From: DAIDKA01 sp035485475
GTDB lineage: Bacteria; Pseudomonadota; Gammaproteobacteria; Steroidobacterales; Steroidobacteraceae
NCBI GenBank assembly: GCA_035485475.1
Contig: DATHOA010000319.1
Coordinates: 1-64,000, forward strand
DNA length: 64,000 nucleotides
Reading direction: 5' to 3'
In this document: positions 27,097-35,831 of the stretch, piece after piece
Layout of the letters: each line of letters opens with the position of its first letter
How positions within the stretch are numbered: the stretch's first letter is position 1
The notes under the pieces: model-generated
What the model was told of the DNA's origin: nothing
Database searches by the model: none
What the model saw: the letters and a program-made list of their open reading frames with translations, nothing else
Made by a program: the position numbers and the translations under genes

Positions 27097-28100
27097 GCAA
27101 GCCTGACCCACGTACCGCGCCTTTCGGCAGCGTGTTCACCGACTTGATGGCCGTCGCCACCTACAAGAATGGCGCCTGGTCGGAATTTGAGCTGACGCCC
27201 GTGAGTGCCTTGTCGCTGCATCCGGCGGCCCACGCACTGCATTATTGCAGTTCGTGTTTCGAGGGCTTCAAGGCGTATCGGCGTGCCGATGGCGGCACGC
27301 ATGTCTTTCGCCTGGACCGTCACATAGAAAGACTGCGGCAGAGCGCGCGTCTGCTGGTACTGCCCGAGCCGGACGCGAACCTGGTACGCGGCATGGTGCT
27401 GGGGCTGATCGATCGCAGTCGCGCCGAGGTTCCGGAGTCACCCGGCTCGCTGTACCTGCGACCGCTGCTGTTCGGCACCACTGCGAATATCGGCGCGGCG
27501 GCGACCCCGGCCGAGCAGGCCACGCTGGTGGTGATGGCCAGCCCCGTCTGGGATTATTTCGCGGGCGGTATGAAGCCGCTGCGCATCCTGATGGAGCCGG
27601 CGCCGCGTTCGGCGCCGCATCTGGGCGTGGTCAAGACCGGCGGCAATTATGCGGCGGCGCTCGGGCCGACGCTGGCGGCGCGCCGCGAGCACCAGGCCGA
27701 TCAGGTGCTGTTCTGCCCCGACGGGGAGGTGCAGGAGACCGGTGCGGCCAACTTTCTGCTGCTGCGTGAGGGTCAGATCCTCACCCGCAGCCTCGATTCC
27801 ACTTTCCTGCACGGCGTCACGCGCGACTCGCTGCTGACCCTGGCCCGCGAAATGGGTTACACCGTCCAGGAACGCATCGTCACCGTGGAGGAAACTTTGG
27901 ATTGGGTCGGCACGGGCGAAGCGGTGCTGTCGGGTACCGCCGCGGTGCTTGCCGGAGTCGGCACCCTGATCTGGCAGGGTCGTGAAATCCGGGTCGCCGA
28001 TGGCGCCGTGGGGCGGGTGACCCAGGCACTGCGTGCCGCGCTGGTCGACGTCCAGCGCGGCGTCACGCCGGATCGCTTTGGTTGGTTGACCCCGGTGTGA
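27093..28100 (+). CDS. ilvE: Branched-chain amino acid aminotransferase
   Basis: 335-residue class IV PLP aminotransferase that converts leucine, isoleucine and valine to their 2-keto acids, the substrates of the dehydrogenase encoded next. Landmarks: HYCSSCFEGFKAYRRADGG, FRLDRHIERLRQSA, the PLP-binding Lys at about residue 181 in LGVVKTGGNYAAAL, and VQETGAANFLLL with the PLP-contacting Glu. FEG(F/M)KAYR and KTGGNYAA are typical of IlvE of the longer type. Placed upstream of bkd genes it probably serves degradation rather than synthesis. ATGA overlap with the ABC transporter; 7 bases to E1 alpha. Confidence 0.92.
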   Translation: MSKPDPRTAPFGSVFTDLMAVATYKNGAWSEFELTPVSALSLHPAAHALHYCSSCFEGFKAYRRADGGTHVFRLDRHIERLRQSARLLVLPEPDANLVRGMVLGLIDRSRAEVPESPGSLYLRPLLFGTTANIGAAATPAEQATLVVMASPVWDYFAGGMKPLRILMEPAPRSAPHLGVVKTGGNYAAALGPTLAARREHQADQVLFCPDGEVQETGAANFLLLREGQILTRSLDSTFLHGVTRDSLLTLAREMGYTVQERIVTVEETLDWVGTGEAVLSGTAAVLAGVGTLIWQGREIRVADGAVGRVTQALRAALVDVQRGVTPDRFGWLTPV

Positions 28101-28107
28101 ACCAGCC

Positions 28108-29370
28108 ATGACGCGGGTTTCGCGACTGCATATTCCGCGCCCACCGGCGCGCCCGGGCCAGACTCCTGACTTCAGCTATTTGCAGACCTCTCCGGCCGGC
28201 GCCATGGCGCAGCCGGAAGTCATGGCTGCATTCACCGATATGGAGTACCTGGCCACCGGCCTGGTGCGGGTACTGGACGACCAGCACGTGGCCGTCGGTC
28301 CGTGGAATCCGCACCTGGAACCCGACGAACTGCAGGTGGGCCTGCGCCACATGCTGCTGACGCGACTGTTTGACCAGCGCATGCAAACCATCCAGCGCCA
28401 GGGCCGGATTTCGTTCTACCTGCGTTCGTTGGGCGAGGAGGCCGTCTCGATCTCCCAAGCCATGGCACTGCGGCCGGATGACATGCTGTTTCCGGGCTAT
28501 CGCAACCAGGGGCTGCATATCGCGCGCGGCCACAGCCTCGTCGATCTGATGTGTCAGTGCCTGTCCAACACCCGCGACATGTGCAAGGGCCGCCAGATGC
28601 CGATCATGTATCACTGGCAATCGGGAAATATCTTCTCCATTTCGGGCAACCTCGCGACGCAGTACCCGCAGGCCGTCGGCTGGGCAATGGCCTCGGCCTT
28701 GAAGGGCGAGGACCGCATCGCCGCGGCATGGACGGGCGAGGGCAGCACTGCCGAGGCGGACTTTCACTACGGCATGACCTTTGCGGCCGTGTATCGGGCG
28801 CCGGTGATTCTCAATATCGTCAACAACCAGTGGGCGATTTCCAGTTTTCAGGGCCTAGCCGGCGGTGAGCAGCGCAGCTTCGCGGCGCGCGGCCCCGGCT
28901 ACGGCATCCCCGGGATCCGTGTCGACGGCAATGATTTCCTCGCGCTGCACGCGGTCACCACCTGGGCCGCCGAGCGCGCGCGCCGCGGTGGTGGACCGAC
29001 GCTGATCGAGTCGGTCACGTATCGCGCCGCGGCGCACTCAACCAGTGACGATCCGGCGCGCTACCGGCCCAAGGATGACTGGCAGGCATGGCCGCTGGGT
29101 GATCCGATCGAGCGTCTCAAACAGCACCTGATCGCACTCGGGGAGTGGTCGGCGCAGCGCCATGAGCAGCTGGCCAGGGAGCTCGACGCGCACGTGGCCG
29201 AGTGCTGGAAGCAGGCGCAGAATGCCGGCACCATGACCGAGGGCCCGCGCCTTGACCCGCGCACGATGTTTGAAGATGTGTTCGCGACCATGCCACCACA
29301 TCTACTGCGTCAGCGGCAGCAACTCGACCAGGAACTCGTCGCCGCCACCAAGGATGCGACCCCCACTTGA
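28108..29370 (+). CDS. bkdA1: Branched-chain 2-keto-acid dehydrogenase E1 alpha subunit
   Basis: 420-residue thiamine diphosphate subunit of the decarboxylating E1 component. The ThDP-binding motif is GEGSTAEADFHYGMTFAAVY followed by NNQWAISS, and the phosphorylation-loop-like region YRAAAHSTSDDPARYRPKDD is that of BCKDH alpha rather than PDH. The N-terminus contains TRLFDQRMQTIQRQGRISFY, which matches BkdA1. It pairs with the beta subunit gene 16 bases downstream. The complex acts in the cytoplasm to turn branched-chain keto acids into acyl-CoAs. Confidence 0.93.
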   Translation: MTRVSRLHIPRPPARPGQTPDFSYLQTSPAGAMAQPEVMAAFTDMEYLATGLVRVLDDQHVAVGPWNPHLEPDELQVGLRHMLLTRLFDQRMQTIQRQGRISFYLRSLGEEAVSISQAMALRPDDMLFPGYRNQGLHIARGHSLVDLMCQCLSNTRDMCKGRQMPIMYHWQSGNIFSISGNLATQYPQAVGWAMASALKGEDRIAAAWTGEGSTAEADFHYGMTFAAVYRAPVILNIVNNQWAISSFQGLAGGEQRSFAARGPGYGIPGIRVDGNDFLALHAVTTWAAERARRGGGPTLIESVTYRAAAHSTSDDPARYRPKDDWQAWPLGDPIERLKQHLIALGEWSAQRHEQLARELDAHVAECWKQAQNAGTMTEGPRLDPRTMFEDVFATMPPHLLRQRQQLDQELVAATKDATPT

Positions 29371-29386
29371 GTGCGCGGAAGTCACG

Positions 29387-30403
29387 ATGCCGCAGATGAA
29401 CATGATCCAGGCGATCAACTCCGCGTTGGACGTGATGCTGGAGCGGGATGCCAACGTCGTGCTGATGGGCCAGGATGTCGGCTATTTCGGTGGCGTGTTC
29501 CGCTGCACTGACGGCCTGCAGCGCAAGTACGGGGAGCCGCGGGTGCTGGACACCCCGATCGCGGAGGGCGGCATTGTCGGGGCGGCAATCGGCATGGGTG
29601 TGCATGGGCTCAAGCCGGTGGTCGAAATCCAGTTTGCCGACTATGCCTATCCGGCCTTTGATCAGATCGTCAGTGAGCTGGCACGGCTGCGGTACCGGAC
29701 GGCGGGCGAATTTCATGCCGCCGTCACGGTGCGTATGCCCTGCGGCGGCGGCATTCGCGGCGGCCAGACTCACTCACAAAGTCCCGAAGGCATCTTTACG
29801 CATGTCTGCGGCATCAAGGTTGTGATGCCTTCAAACCCCTATGACGCGAAGGGGCTGCTGATCAGCGCGATCGAAGATGCGGACCCGGTGATCTTCTTCG
29901 AGCCCAAACGCATCTACAGCGGACCGTTTGACGGCGAGCACGAAAAAGCGGCGGTACCCTGGAGTGCCCACCCCAAGGGGGACGTGCCAGCGGGTCACTA
30001 CAGCGTGCCATTGTCCCGTGCCGAAATCGTGCGCTCGGGCTCGCAGGTGACTGTTGTGGCCTACGGGACCATGGTGCACGTAGCCCAGGCAGCGGTGGCG
30101 CGCAGCGGCGTGGATGCCGAGATCATCGATCTGCGGACATTGGCGCCGCTGGATACCGATACGCTGTGCGCTTCTGTGAATCGCACCGGGCGCTGCGTCA
30201 TCGTCCATGAAGCCACCCGCTTCAGTGGCTTTGGCGCCGAACTGTCCGCCACGGTCCAGGAAACGTGTTTCTGGAATCTGCTGGCGCCCATCGAGCGGGT
30301 GACCGGCTGGGACACGCCCTATCCGCACGCCTTTGAGTGGGAGTACTTCCCCGGGCCGGACCGCGTCGCGGCCGCGATCAGCCGCGTCATGGAGGCTCCA
30401 TGA
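29387..30403 (+). CDS. bkdA2: Branched-chain 2-keto-acid dehydrogenase E1 beta subunit
   Basis: 338 residues. E1 beta signature regions are clear: NSALDVMLERDANVVLMGQDVG, TPIAEGGIVGAAIGMGVHGLKPVVEIQFADYAYPAFDQ split across the ThDP-site and interface region, GGGIRGGQTHSQSPEG and EIIDLRTLAPLD. The ATG at 29387 has GGAAG 7 bases upstream; the frame is open further back inside the alpha gene but that stretch is not family sequence. ATGA overlap with the E2 gene. Confidence 0.93.
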   Translation: MPQMNMIQAINSALDVMLERDANVVLMGQDVGYFGGVFRCTDGLQRKYGEPRVLDTPIAEGGIVGAAIGMGVHGLKPVVEIQFADYAYPAFDQIVSELARLRYRTAGEFHAAVTVRMPCGGGIRGGQTHSQSPEGIFTHVCGIKVVMPSNPYDAKGLLISAIEDADPVIFFEPKRIYSGPFDGEHEKAAVPWSAHPKGDVPAGHYSVPLSRAEIVRSGSQVTVVAYGTMVHVAQAAVARSGVDAEIIDLRTLAPLDTDTLCASVNRTGRCVIVHEATRFSGFGAELSATVQETCFWNLLAPIERVTGWDTPYPHAFEWEYFPGPDRVAAAISRVMEAP

Positions 30404-31575
30404 GTCGCTACGAGTTCAAGCTTCCGGACCTGGGAGAGGGCGCCGTCGATGCCGAGATCGTGGCCTGGAAAGTGGCCGCCGGGCAGCAGATCCGCGAGGA
30501 CCAGCCGCTGGTGGAGATGCTGACCCAGAAGGCCACCGTCGAGGTTCCCGCGCCGGTGACCGGCCGGGTGCTGAGCACCACCGGTGCCGCCGGTGATCGC
30601 GTGGCCGTGGGCGCCGTGCTCGCCGTATTTGAAACCGGCGCCGATTCAGCCGCACAGCCCGAGGCGGTGTCAGCGCAGGCTCCGCCACCGGCCGCGGCGG
30701 CGCGCGCGTCGGCAGCGGCAGCACCGCAGCGCGTCGCCACATCGCCCGCCATTCGCCGGCGCGCGCGTGAGGCCGGTGTCGACCTGGCGAGCATTGCCGG
30801 CAGCGGTCCGCATGGCCGCATCGTGCTCAGTGACCTTGCCGCGCGCCTGCAGGCTGATGCGGCTGGCGACCCGCGCAGCCCCGAGGCTGCCCCTGATGTG
30901 CAGGAAATTCCCGTGACCGGACTGCGCCGGCTGATCGCCGAACAGGTCAGCCGCAGCGCGCAAACCATTCCGCACTTCTCCTATGTGGAGGAGGTGGACG
31001 TCACGGCGCTGGAGTCCTTGCGCGAGCAGCTCAATGCCGGCGGCGCGGCATTGAGCTACCTGCCGTTCATCGTCCTGGGTCTGGTGCGCGCGCTGGCACG
31101 CCATCCCCAATGCAATGCGCGCTTTGATGCAACGCGCCAGATGCTGCTGCAATACCGCGCCGTTCATGTGGGCATCGCGGTGCAGACACCGCAGGGCCTG
31201 AAGGTGCCAGTCATCCGCGATGCGCAGACCCGCTCGCTGCAGGGGATCGATGCTGAGATTCGACGCCTGAGCGCCGCCGCGCGCGATGGCAGTGCCCGAC
31301 CCGGCGATCTGACCGGTTCCACCATCACGGTGACCAGCCTGGGGAAGCTTGGGGGCATCGCTTCCACCCCCATCATCAATCAGCCGGAGCTGGCCATTAT
31401 CGGGATCAATCGTGCCGTGCAGCGGCCGGTGGTGCACGCCGGCGCCGTTACGGTCCGGCGCATGATGAACCTGTCATCGAGTTTCGATCACCGCTTCATC
31501 GACGGCTTCGATGCCGCGCGACTGATCCAGACCCTGCGCGAGTTGCTCGAACAGCCCGCGCTGCTGTTCATCTAG
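30400..31575 (+). CDS. bkdB: Branched-chain 2-keto-acid dehydrogenase E2 (dihydrolipoamide acyltransferase)
   Basis: 391 residues in three parts. A lipoyl domain at about 1-80 carries the acceptor Lys44 (MLTQKATVEV); an Ala/Pro-rich linker leads to the E1/E3-binding domain at about 115-150 (SPAIRRRAREAGVDLASIAG, then GRIVLSDL); and the acyltransferase domain has His364 and Asp368 in SSSFDHRFIDGFDA. Transfers acyl groups to CoA. No E3 gene follows, so the complex presumably shares a lipoamide dehydrogenase from elsewhere. ATGA overlap with E1 beta. Its stop codon overlaps that of the convergent SDR gene by 4 bases. Confidence 0.93.
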   Translation: MSRYEFKLPDLGEGAVDAEIVAWKVAAGQQIREDQPLVEMLTQKATVEVPAPVTGRVLSTTGAAGDRVAVGAVLAVFETGADSAAQPEAVSAQAPPPAAAARASAAAAPQRVATSPAIRRRAREAGVDLASIAGSGPHGRIVLSDLAARLQADAAGDPRSPEAAPDVQEIPVTGLRRLIAEQVSRSAQTIPHFSYVEEVDVTALESLREQLNAGGAALSYLPFIVLGLVRALARHPQCNARFDATRQMLLQYRAVHVGIAVQTPQGLKVPVIRDAQTRSLQGIDAEIRRLSAAARDGSARPGDLTGSTITVTSLGKLGGIASTPIINQPELAIIGINRAVQRPVVHAGAVTVRRMMNLSSSFDHRFIDGFDAARLIQTLRELLEQPALLFI

Positions 31576-32402
31576 TCCGCGAAGCCCAATCCCCAACCGC
31601 CGTCGATCGTGATCTGCTGGCCGGTAATGTAGGCGGAAGCCGGCGAGGCCAAAAACAGCGCCAGGCCCTTCAGATCTTCGGGAAAGCCGACACGGTGCAT
31701 TGGAATGAACTTGCCCACGGTGGCCTGGGTTTCCGGCTTCTTGGCGTGACCGCCACCGATATTGGTGACGATGAATCCCGGAGCAATCGCATTGACCGTG
31801 ATCCCGAACGCCGCCAGCTCCAGTGCCACGCACTGGGTGAGATGAAAGGCGCCGGCCTTGGCCGCCATATAGGCCGAGCCAATGGCGGGTTCGACTTTGT
31901 TGGCGGCCAGCGAGGTGGTGACGATGATCCGGCCGCGGCGTCGCGGGCGCATGTGGCGGGCGGCCGCACGCAGCGTTGCGAATACGCCATTGAGATTCAC
32001 ATCGATGACGCGGTTCCAGCGTTCGTCGCTGTAGTTTTCCAGCGCGCCTTCGGGTACACGCTTGCGATCGCTGCCGACCCAGCCATCGACAAAGCCCGCA
32101 CCGGAGTCGACACCGGCATTGGCGAACACCACATCCAGCCGGCCATAGAGTTTGGCCGCCGCATCGATGGCCGCATCCAGGGCCGCATGGTCCGTGACAT
32201 TGACGGTGGCGCCACGCACATCAAGTCCGGCTGCGGTCAGGCGCGCGCTTTGCTCGCCCACCTGCGCCGCGTTGAGGTCCAGGATGGTGACGCGTGCGCC
32301 GTTTTCGGCCAACGCTTCGGCATATGCCAGGCCGAGCCCGCTGGCCCCGCCGGTCACGACCACGCCGTAACCGTCCACCGCAAACATTTCGGAAATCCGC
32401 AT
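31572..32402 (-). CDS. SDR-family NAD(P)-dependent oxidoreductase
   Basis: 276-residue classical short-chain dehydrogenase. The cofactor motif is VVTGGASGLGLAYAEAL (TGxxxGxG), then NAGVDSGAG, the catalytic region VTTSLAANKVEPAIGSAYMAAKAG with Ser, Tyr and Lys, and the C-terminal YITGQQITIDGGWGLGF. GTGAGGG lies about 9 bases before the ATG at 32402. The frame is open upstream to 32702 but without family sequence. The substrate is unknown. An insertion GFVDGWVGSDRKRVPEGALE between the NAG motif and the ERWNRVIDVN helix is longer than in many SDRs. Confidence 0.9.
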   Translation of the reverse strand: MRISEMFAVDGYGVVVTGGASGLGLAYAEALAENGARVTILDLNAAQVGEQSARLTAAGLDVRGATVNVTDHAALDAAIDAAAKLYGRLDVVFANAGVDSGAGFVDGWVGSDRKRVPEGALENYSDERWNRVIDVNLNGVFATLRAAARHMRPRRRGRIIVTTSLAANKVEPAIGSAYMAAKAGAFHLTQCVALELAAFGITVNAIAPGFIVTNIGGGHAKKPETQATVGKFIPMHRVGFPEDLKGLALFLASPASAYITGQQITIDGGWGLGFAD

Positions 32403-32458
32403 TGACGCGCCCTCACCGCAAAAACCCATCGCCTCAAGCCCGCATACTACAATGAAGC

Positions 32459-33319
32459 GTGCGACCCCGGTTCTGCAGTCTGTTTGCGCCACCGTGCCTG
32501 AGAGATCTGGCCGGCGCGATCGCGGGCGCCATGATCGTGGCGGCGGGCATCGGCGCCGCAGTGGCCGCGACCCCGGGGCCAGCCACGGAACTGTCGCCGG
32601 ATATGCGCCCGGTGCTGGTGCTGCAGCCGCCGCAGGGTGAGCTGATGCTGGTTCAGGACAGCGAGGAGCGACGCACGCATCTGCCCTCGGCCTGGCGCAC
32701 ACCTGCGCCGGATCGCGGCTTCAGCCACGCACTGCTGATGCAACTGTCCCAGGTGTCGTCGAACTGGCCGTGGCGAACGCTGGCCATCAGCAGTTCGGGT
32801 CCGGAAAGTGACAGTCAGCTGCAGACCCTGCCTGGTCAGGATGCCATCGTCGCGGAGGTGCACGCCGAGCTGGTCGACCTCGGCGGCAAAGTGGAGTTCC
32901 GCGTGCGGATGGATCTGGTCACCGTGCGCGCCATCGCGACCCCACACGAGACTCGGGTGCGCACGCAGGTGGAGTACTTCGCGCCGGCGCTGGCGGCCGA
33001 TCGGCGCCGGCCGCGCCGCGGCCAGGCGCTGTTTGCCGCGCACGGGCGGCTGGATGACCAGGTAAGCACCGCGGCGGCCGATCTGAGCCAATTTCTGGCG
33101 ACGATTGTGGCGCGCGTCTCGGTTCCGGACAGTCTGCATCCGCACAATTCGACCTTGGGAGAACTGGGCCTGCATCCCAGGTGCGGCGTATGCCGCGCCT
33201 CCGATCCGGTGGTGTACCTGCAACCCGCACGGGTATGGGTGCGGGTGGGTAGACTGCCCGACAGCATCCTCGCATTGCCCCTGCAATCGGCCCGAGCGCT
33301 TCAGCCAAGGACTAGATAG
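32459..33319 (+). CDS. Hypothetical protein with N-terminal hydrophobic segment and CxxC near the C-terminus
   Basis: 286 residues from a GTG at 32459; an ATG at 32531 is an alternative. The segment AGAIAGAMIVAAGIGAAVAATP looks like a signal peptide or anchor. The rest is mostly beta-type sequence (AIVAEVHAELVDLGGKVEFRVRMDL, TRVRTQVEYFAPAL) and ends with HPRCGVCRASDPVVYLQPA, containing a CxxC. I do not recognise the family. TACAAT at 32448-32453 could be a -10 very close to the start. The flavin reductase gene starts 2 bases after its stop, suggesting one transcript. Codon use and third-position GC look like the neighbours. Confidence 0.5.
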   Translation: MRPRFCSLFAPPCLRDLAGAIAGAMIVAAGIGAAVAATPGPATELSPDMRPVLVLQPPQGELMLVQDSEERRTHLPSAWRTPAPDRGFSHALLMQLSQVSSNWPWRTLAISSSGPESDSQLQTLPGQDAIVAEVHAELVDLGGKVEFRVRMDLVTVRAIATPHETRVRTQVEYFAPALAADRRRPRRGQALFAAHGRLDDQVSTAAADLSQFLATIVARVSVPDSLHPHNSTLGELGLHPRCGVCRASDPVVYLQPARVWVRVGRLPDSILALPLQSARALQPRTR

Positions 33320-33321
33320 TT

Positions 33322-33867
33322 TTGGATCCCCGGCAATTCCGTGAAGTCGTCGGACTGTTCGCGACCGGCGTGACGATCATCGTCGCCGAGGTCGCCGGAC
33401 AGGTGCATGCGATGACCGCCAATTCCGTGACCTCCGTGTCACTGGATCCCTTGCTCATGCTGTTCTGTCCGTCGCGCAAGGCGCGCATGGCGCAGGACCT
33501 GCCGGGTCTGACCCGCTTTTCCATCAACATCCTGCGCCAGGACCAGCAGGCCCTGTCGACCTACTTTGCGGGGGGCTGGAAGGACTCCGCGCCGCCGCCG
33601 CCGTTCCGATTCGTGGACAGCTCAGCCGGTCCGCGCCTGGAAGGCGCGCTGGCTTCGATCGGCTGCCGCACACACAGCATTACCGAAGCCGGCGATCACT
33701 TCCTGGTGCTGGGTGAGGTGATCTACCTGCACCGGGGCATCACGCCGCATCAGCCGTTGCTGTTCGTGGGCGGCAAGTATCGCCGCGTGGATTTCAGCGA
33801 AGGTGTTGCGGCCCCGGACCTGGCGGATGTCGAGGATGAGCCGCCGCACATCTTCTATCACCATTGA
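33322..33867 (+). CDS. Flavin reductase-like domain protein
   Basis: 181 residues. FMN-binding split-barrel family of NAD(P)H:flavin oxidoreductases, the small component of two-component monooxygenases. Typical opening FREVVGLFATGVTIIVAEV and MTANSVTSVSLDPLLMLFC, then FSINILRQDQQALSTYF, and GDHFLVLGEVIYL, with a GKYR near the end. TTG start at 33322 with AAGGAC upstream, 2 bases after the preceding stop. No oxygenase partner is encoded nearby. Confidence 0.87.
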   Translation: MDPRQFREVVGLFATGVTIIVAEVAGQVHAMTANSVTSVSLDPLLMLFCPSRKARMAQDLPGLTRFSINILRQDQQALSTYFAGGWKDSAPPPPFRFVDSSAGPRLEGALASIGCRTHSITEAGDHFLVLGEVIYLHRGITPHQPLLFVGGKYRRVDFSEGVAAPDLADVEDEPPHIFYHH

Positions 33868-33880
33868 TGGACGCGGCGGG

Positions 33881-34654
33881 CTAAGTCCAACCGTGCTCGC
33901 GCATCCATCGCAGGCCTGCCGTGGTTGTCGCGAGCGGGTGATACTCGGCACCGACCCAGCCGTCATAGCCGCTGCCGCGAATCGTGGCGAATATGTTGGT
34001 GAAATCCAGACTCCCCGTCCCGGGTTCGTGACGGTGGGGATTATCCGCGAATTGCACATGACGAATGCGCGGCAGCTGTCGCGTGAACGCCTGCGCCGGA
34101 TCCAGGCCCAGCATCGCCGCGTGATAGACGTCGAACTGCAGGCCCGCGCGCGAGTCGCTGGCATCCAGGATGGCGGCGGCTGATTCGAAATCCGCTACAC
34201 AGTACTCGGGCGCATTGACCGGGTTGATCACTTCGAGCAGCGGGCGCGCATTCGCCTCACCCAGCAGCTCCGCGGCGAGGGCGAGATTGTCCGTCAGTCG
34301 CCGCAGCGCGCCCGGCCGATCCGCCGGCGCGGTGCGCCCCGCGAGCACATTGACCATGCGCGTGCCGAGGCTGTGCGCATACTCCGCTGCCCGTGCCAGC
34401 TGCGCGCGAAACATTGCCGTGGGCCGCGGCAGGCAGGCCGTGCCGAAAGTGCCGGGATCCTCGCCCAGCGGTGCGTTGATCAGAATCACCTGGACGTCGG
34501 CCGCGCGTGCCGCACTTGTCAGCGTGGCCGCCGGATGCTCGTAGGGATTTTGGATTTCCACTGTAAGAAAACCGGCAGCACGCGCGGCAGCGAAGCGCTC
34601 GAGCAAGGGCAATTCGCGGAACAACATACTGATGTTGGCCGAAAGTCCTACCAT
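33881..34654 (-). CDS. Hydroxypyruvate isomerase-like sugar phosphate isomerase/epimerase
   Basis: 257-residue TIM-barrel protein of the Hyi/OtnI group. The opening LSANISMLFRELPLLERFAA is the hallmark of this group, followed by GFLTVEIQNPYEHP, a catalytic Glu in PLLEVINPVN, LQFDVYHAAMLG (Asp and His metal ligands) and GWVGAEYHPLATT (second Glu). Group members isomerise hydroxypyruvate or 2-oxo-tetronate phosphates. The ATG at 34654 has AAGG 8 bases upstream, which favours it over the ATG at 34660. The open frame to 34753 is non-coding extension. Divergent from the YXWGXW-repeat gene. Confidence 0.85.
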   Translation of the reverse strand: MVGLSANISMLFRELPLLERFAAARAAGFLTVEIQNPYEHPAATLTSAARAADVQVILINAPLGEDPGTFGTACLPRPTAMFRAQLARAAEYAHSLGTRMVNVLAGRTAPADRPGALRRLTDNLALAAELLGEANARPLLEVINPVNAPEYCVADFESAAAILDASDSRAGLQFDVYHAAMLGLDPAQAFTRQLPRIRHVQFADNPHRHEPGTGSLDFTNIFATIRGSGYDGWVGAEYHPLATTTAGLRWMREHGWT

Positions 34655-34751
34655 GATCATCACCTTGTTGGCGTTGTGGCCGACTGCCCGCAATGTAAAC
34701 AATCGTATCGCCGGCACGTTAATATGCTTGACGATAACGACGAGGTTCACC

Positions 34752-35804
34752 ATGCGCTACGCAAAATTTCTTGCCCTGATGCCGCTGCTCCTGCTGGGCG
34801 CGGTGTCAGCGCTGTCGCAGGCCGCTGTCGACATCAATGTCTCCGTGAACGTGGCGCCGCCGCCGATTCCGGTCTATGACCAGCCGCCGCTACCCGGTGA
34901 TGGCTACTTGTGGACGCCGGGCTACTGGGCCTGGGACGGCATGGATTATTACTGGGTGCCCGGGACCTGGGTCGAGCCGCCCGTCAGCGGGCTGCTGTGG
35001 ACACCCGGCTACTGGGGCTGGAATGATCAAGGATCGTACGTGTGGAACGCCGGTTACTGGGGCCCCGAGGTGGGCTTTTATGGCGGCATCGATTACGGCT
35101 ACGGCTATGGCGGTTCCGGCTACCTGGGCGGGTACTGGCATGGCGGCGCATTTTTCTACAACCGCTCAGTGGCGAATTTCGGACAGGTGCACATAGTCAA
35201 TGTCTACAGCGCGCCGGCGCCTCACTGGGGCAGTTCGCACGTGAGCTTCAATGGCGGCCAAGGTGGCCTACGCGCGCAGCCCACGGCACACGATCGTGTC
35301 GCCATGAGTCAGCATCATGTCGAGCTGACCACCCAGCAGCGCGATCACCGCGACCATGCGCAGGGCATGCGTGAGCTGCATGCCTCCCAGAACGGCGGTC
35401 GGCCGCAGATCCTGACGACGCAACGTGCGGCAGACTTTGCCCATCCCGGTCCGGGGCTCCACAATCATCAGACGCCGCGCGTCACCGGCGCGGCGCCGCA
35501 GTTGCGCAGTGGTGAGGGAGCAGTCGCCCCCGCCCGGCCCAACGATGCTGCCGGACAGCATTTCCAGCCTCGCGAGCAGGCCCAGCCGCGCGAGCAGGCC
35601 CAGCCTCACCCGCAGGCCCGGGCCCCGGAGGCGTCGCATGAGCCGCCGCCGGCCCGGGAACAGGCTCCCCGTCCCCAGCCCCAGGCTGCGCAGCACGAGC
35701 AGGGCCCGCGCCCCCAAGCCAAGCCTGAGGGCAAACCGGAGGGCAAACCGGAGGCTTCACACGATAAGGAGCGCCGTGAGCCCGGGGACAATCGCGATCG
35801 CTAG
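34752..35804 (+). CDS. YXWGXW-repeat secreted protein with Gln/Pro/Lys-rich tail
   Basis: 350 residues. A signal peptide (LALMPLLLLGAVSALSQA) is followed by three or more copies of a Trp/Tyr-rich repeat at about residues 50-110: YLWTPGYWAWDG, YYWVPGTWVEPP, LLWTPGYWGWND and YVWNAGYWGPEV. Then comes a Gly/Tyr-rich segment (YGGIDYGYGYGGSGYLGGYW) and a long hydrophilic tail with repeated REQAQP and EGKP units. The repeat belongs to the YXWGXW family of envelope proteins of unknown function. Likely exported and perhaps surface- or wall-associated. The ATG at 34752 has GAGG upstream. Followed after 27 bases by a transglycosylase-like gene, so the two may work together on the cell envelope. Confidence 0.82.
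   Translation: MRYAKFLALMPLLLLGAVSALSQAAVDINVSVNVAPPPIPVYDQPPLPGDGYLWTPGYWAWDGMDYYWVPGTWVEPPVSGLLWTPGYWGWNDQGSYVWNAGYWGPEVGFYGGIDYGYGYGGSGYLGGYWHGGAFFYNRSVANFGQVHIVNVYSAPAPHWGSSHVSFNGGQGGLRAQPTAHDRVAMSQHHVELTTQQRDHRDHAQGMRELHASQNGGRPQILTTQRAADFAHPGPGLHNHQTPRVTGAAPQLRSGEGAVAPARPNDAAGQHFQPREQAQPREQAQPHPQARAPEASHEPPPAREQAPRPQPQAAQHEQGPRPQAKPEGKPEGKPEASHDKERREPGDNRDR
35571..35605 (+). repeat. Two 18-base-period tandem repeats in the YXWGXW gene
   Basis: CGCGAGCAGGCCCAGCC occurs twice at 18-base spacing, encoding a doubled REQAQP unit in the low-complexity tail. Probably slippage-prone. Confidence 0.8.
35727..35750 (+). repeat. Two perfect 12-base tandem repeats in the YXWGXW gene
   Basis: GAGGGCAAACCG twice in direct succession, encoding EGKPEGKP near the C-terminus. 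Confidence 0.8.
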
Positions 35805-35831
35805 TCCGGTTCGGCTTCGGGTCTGAGGCGC

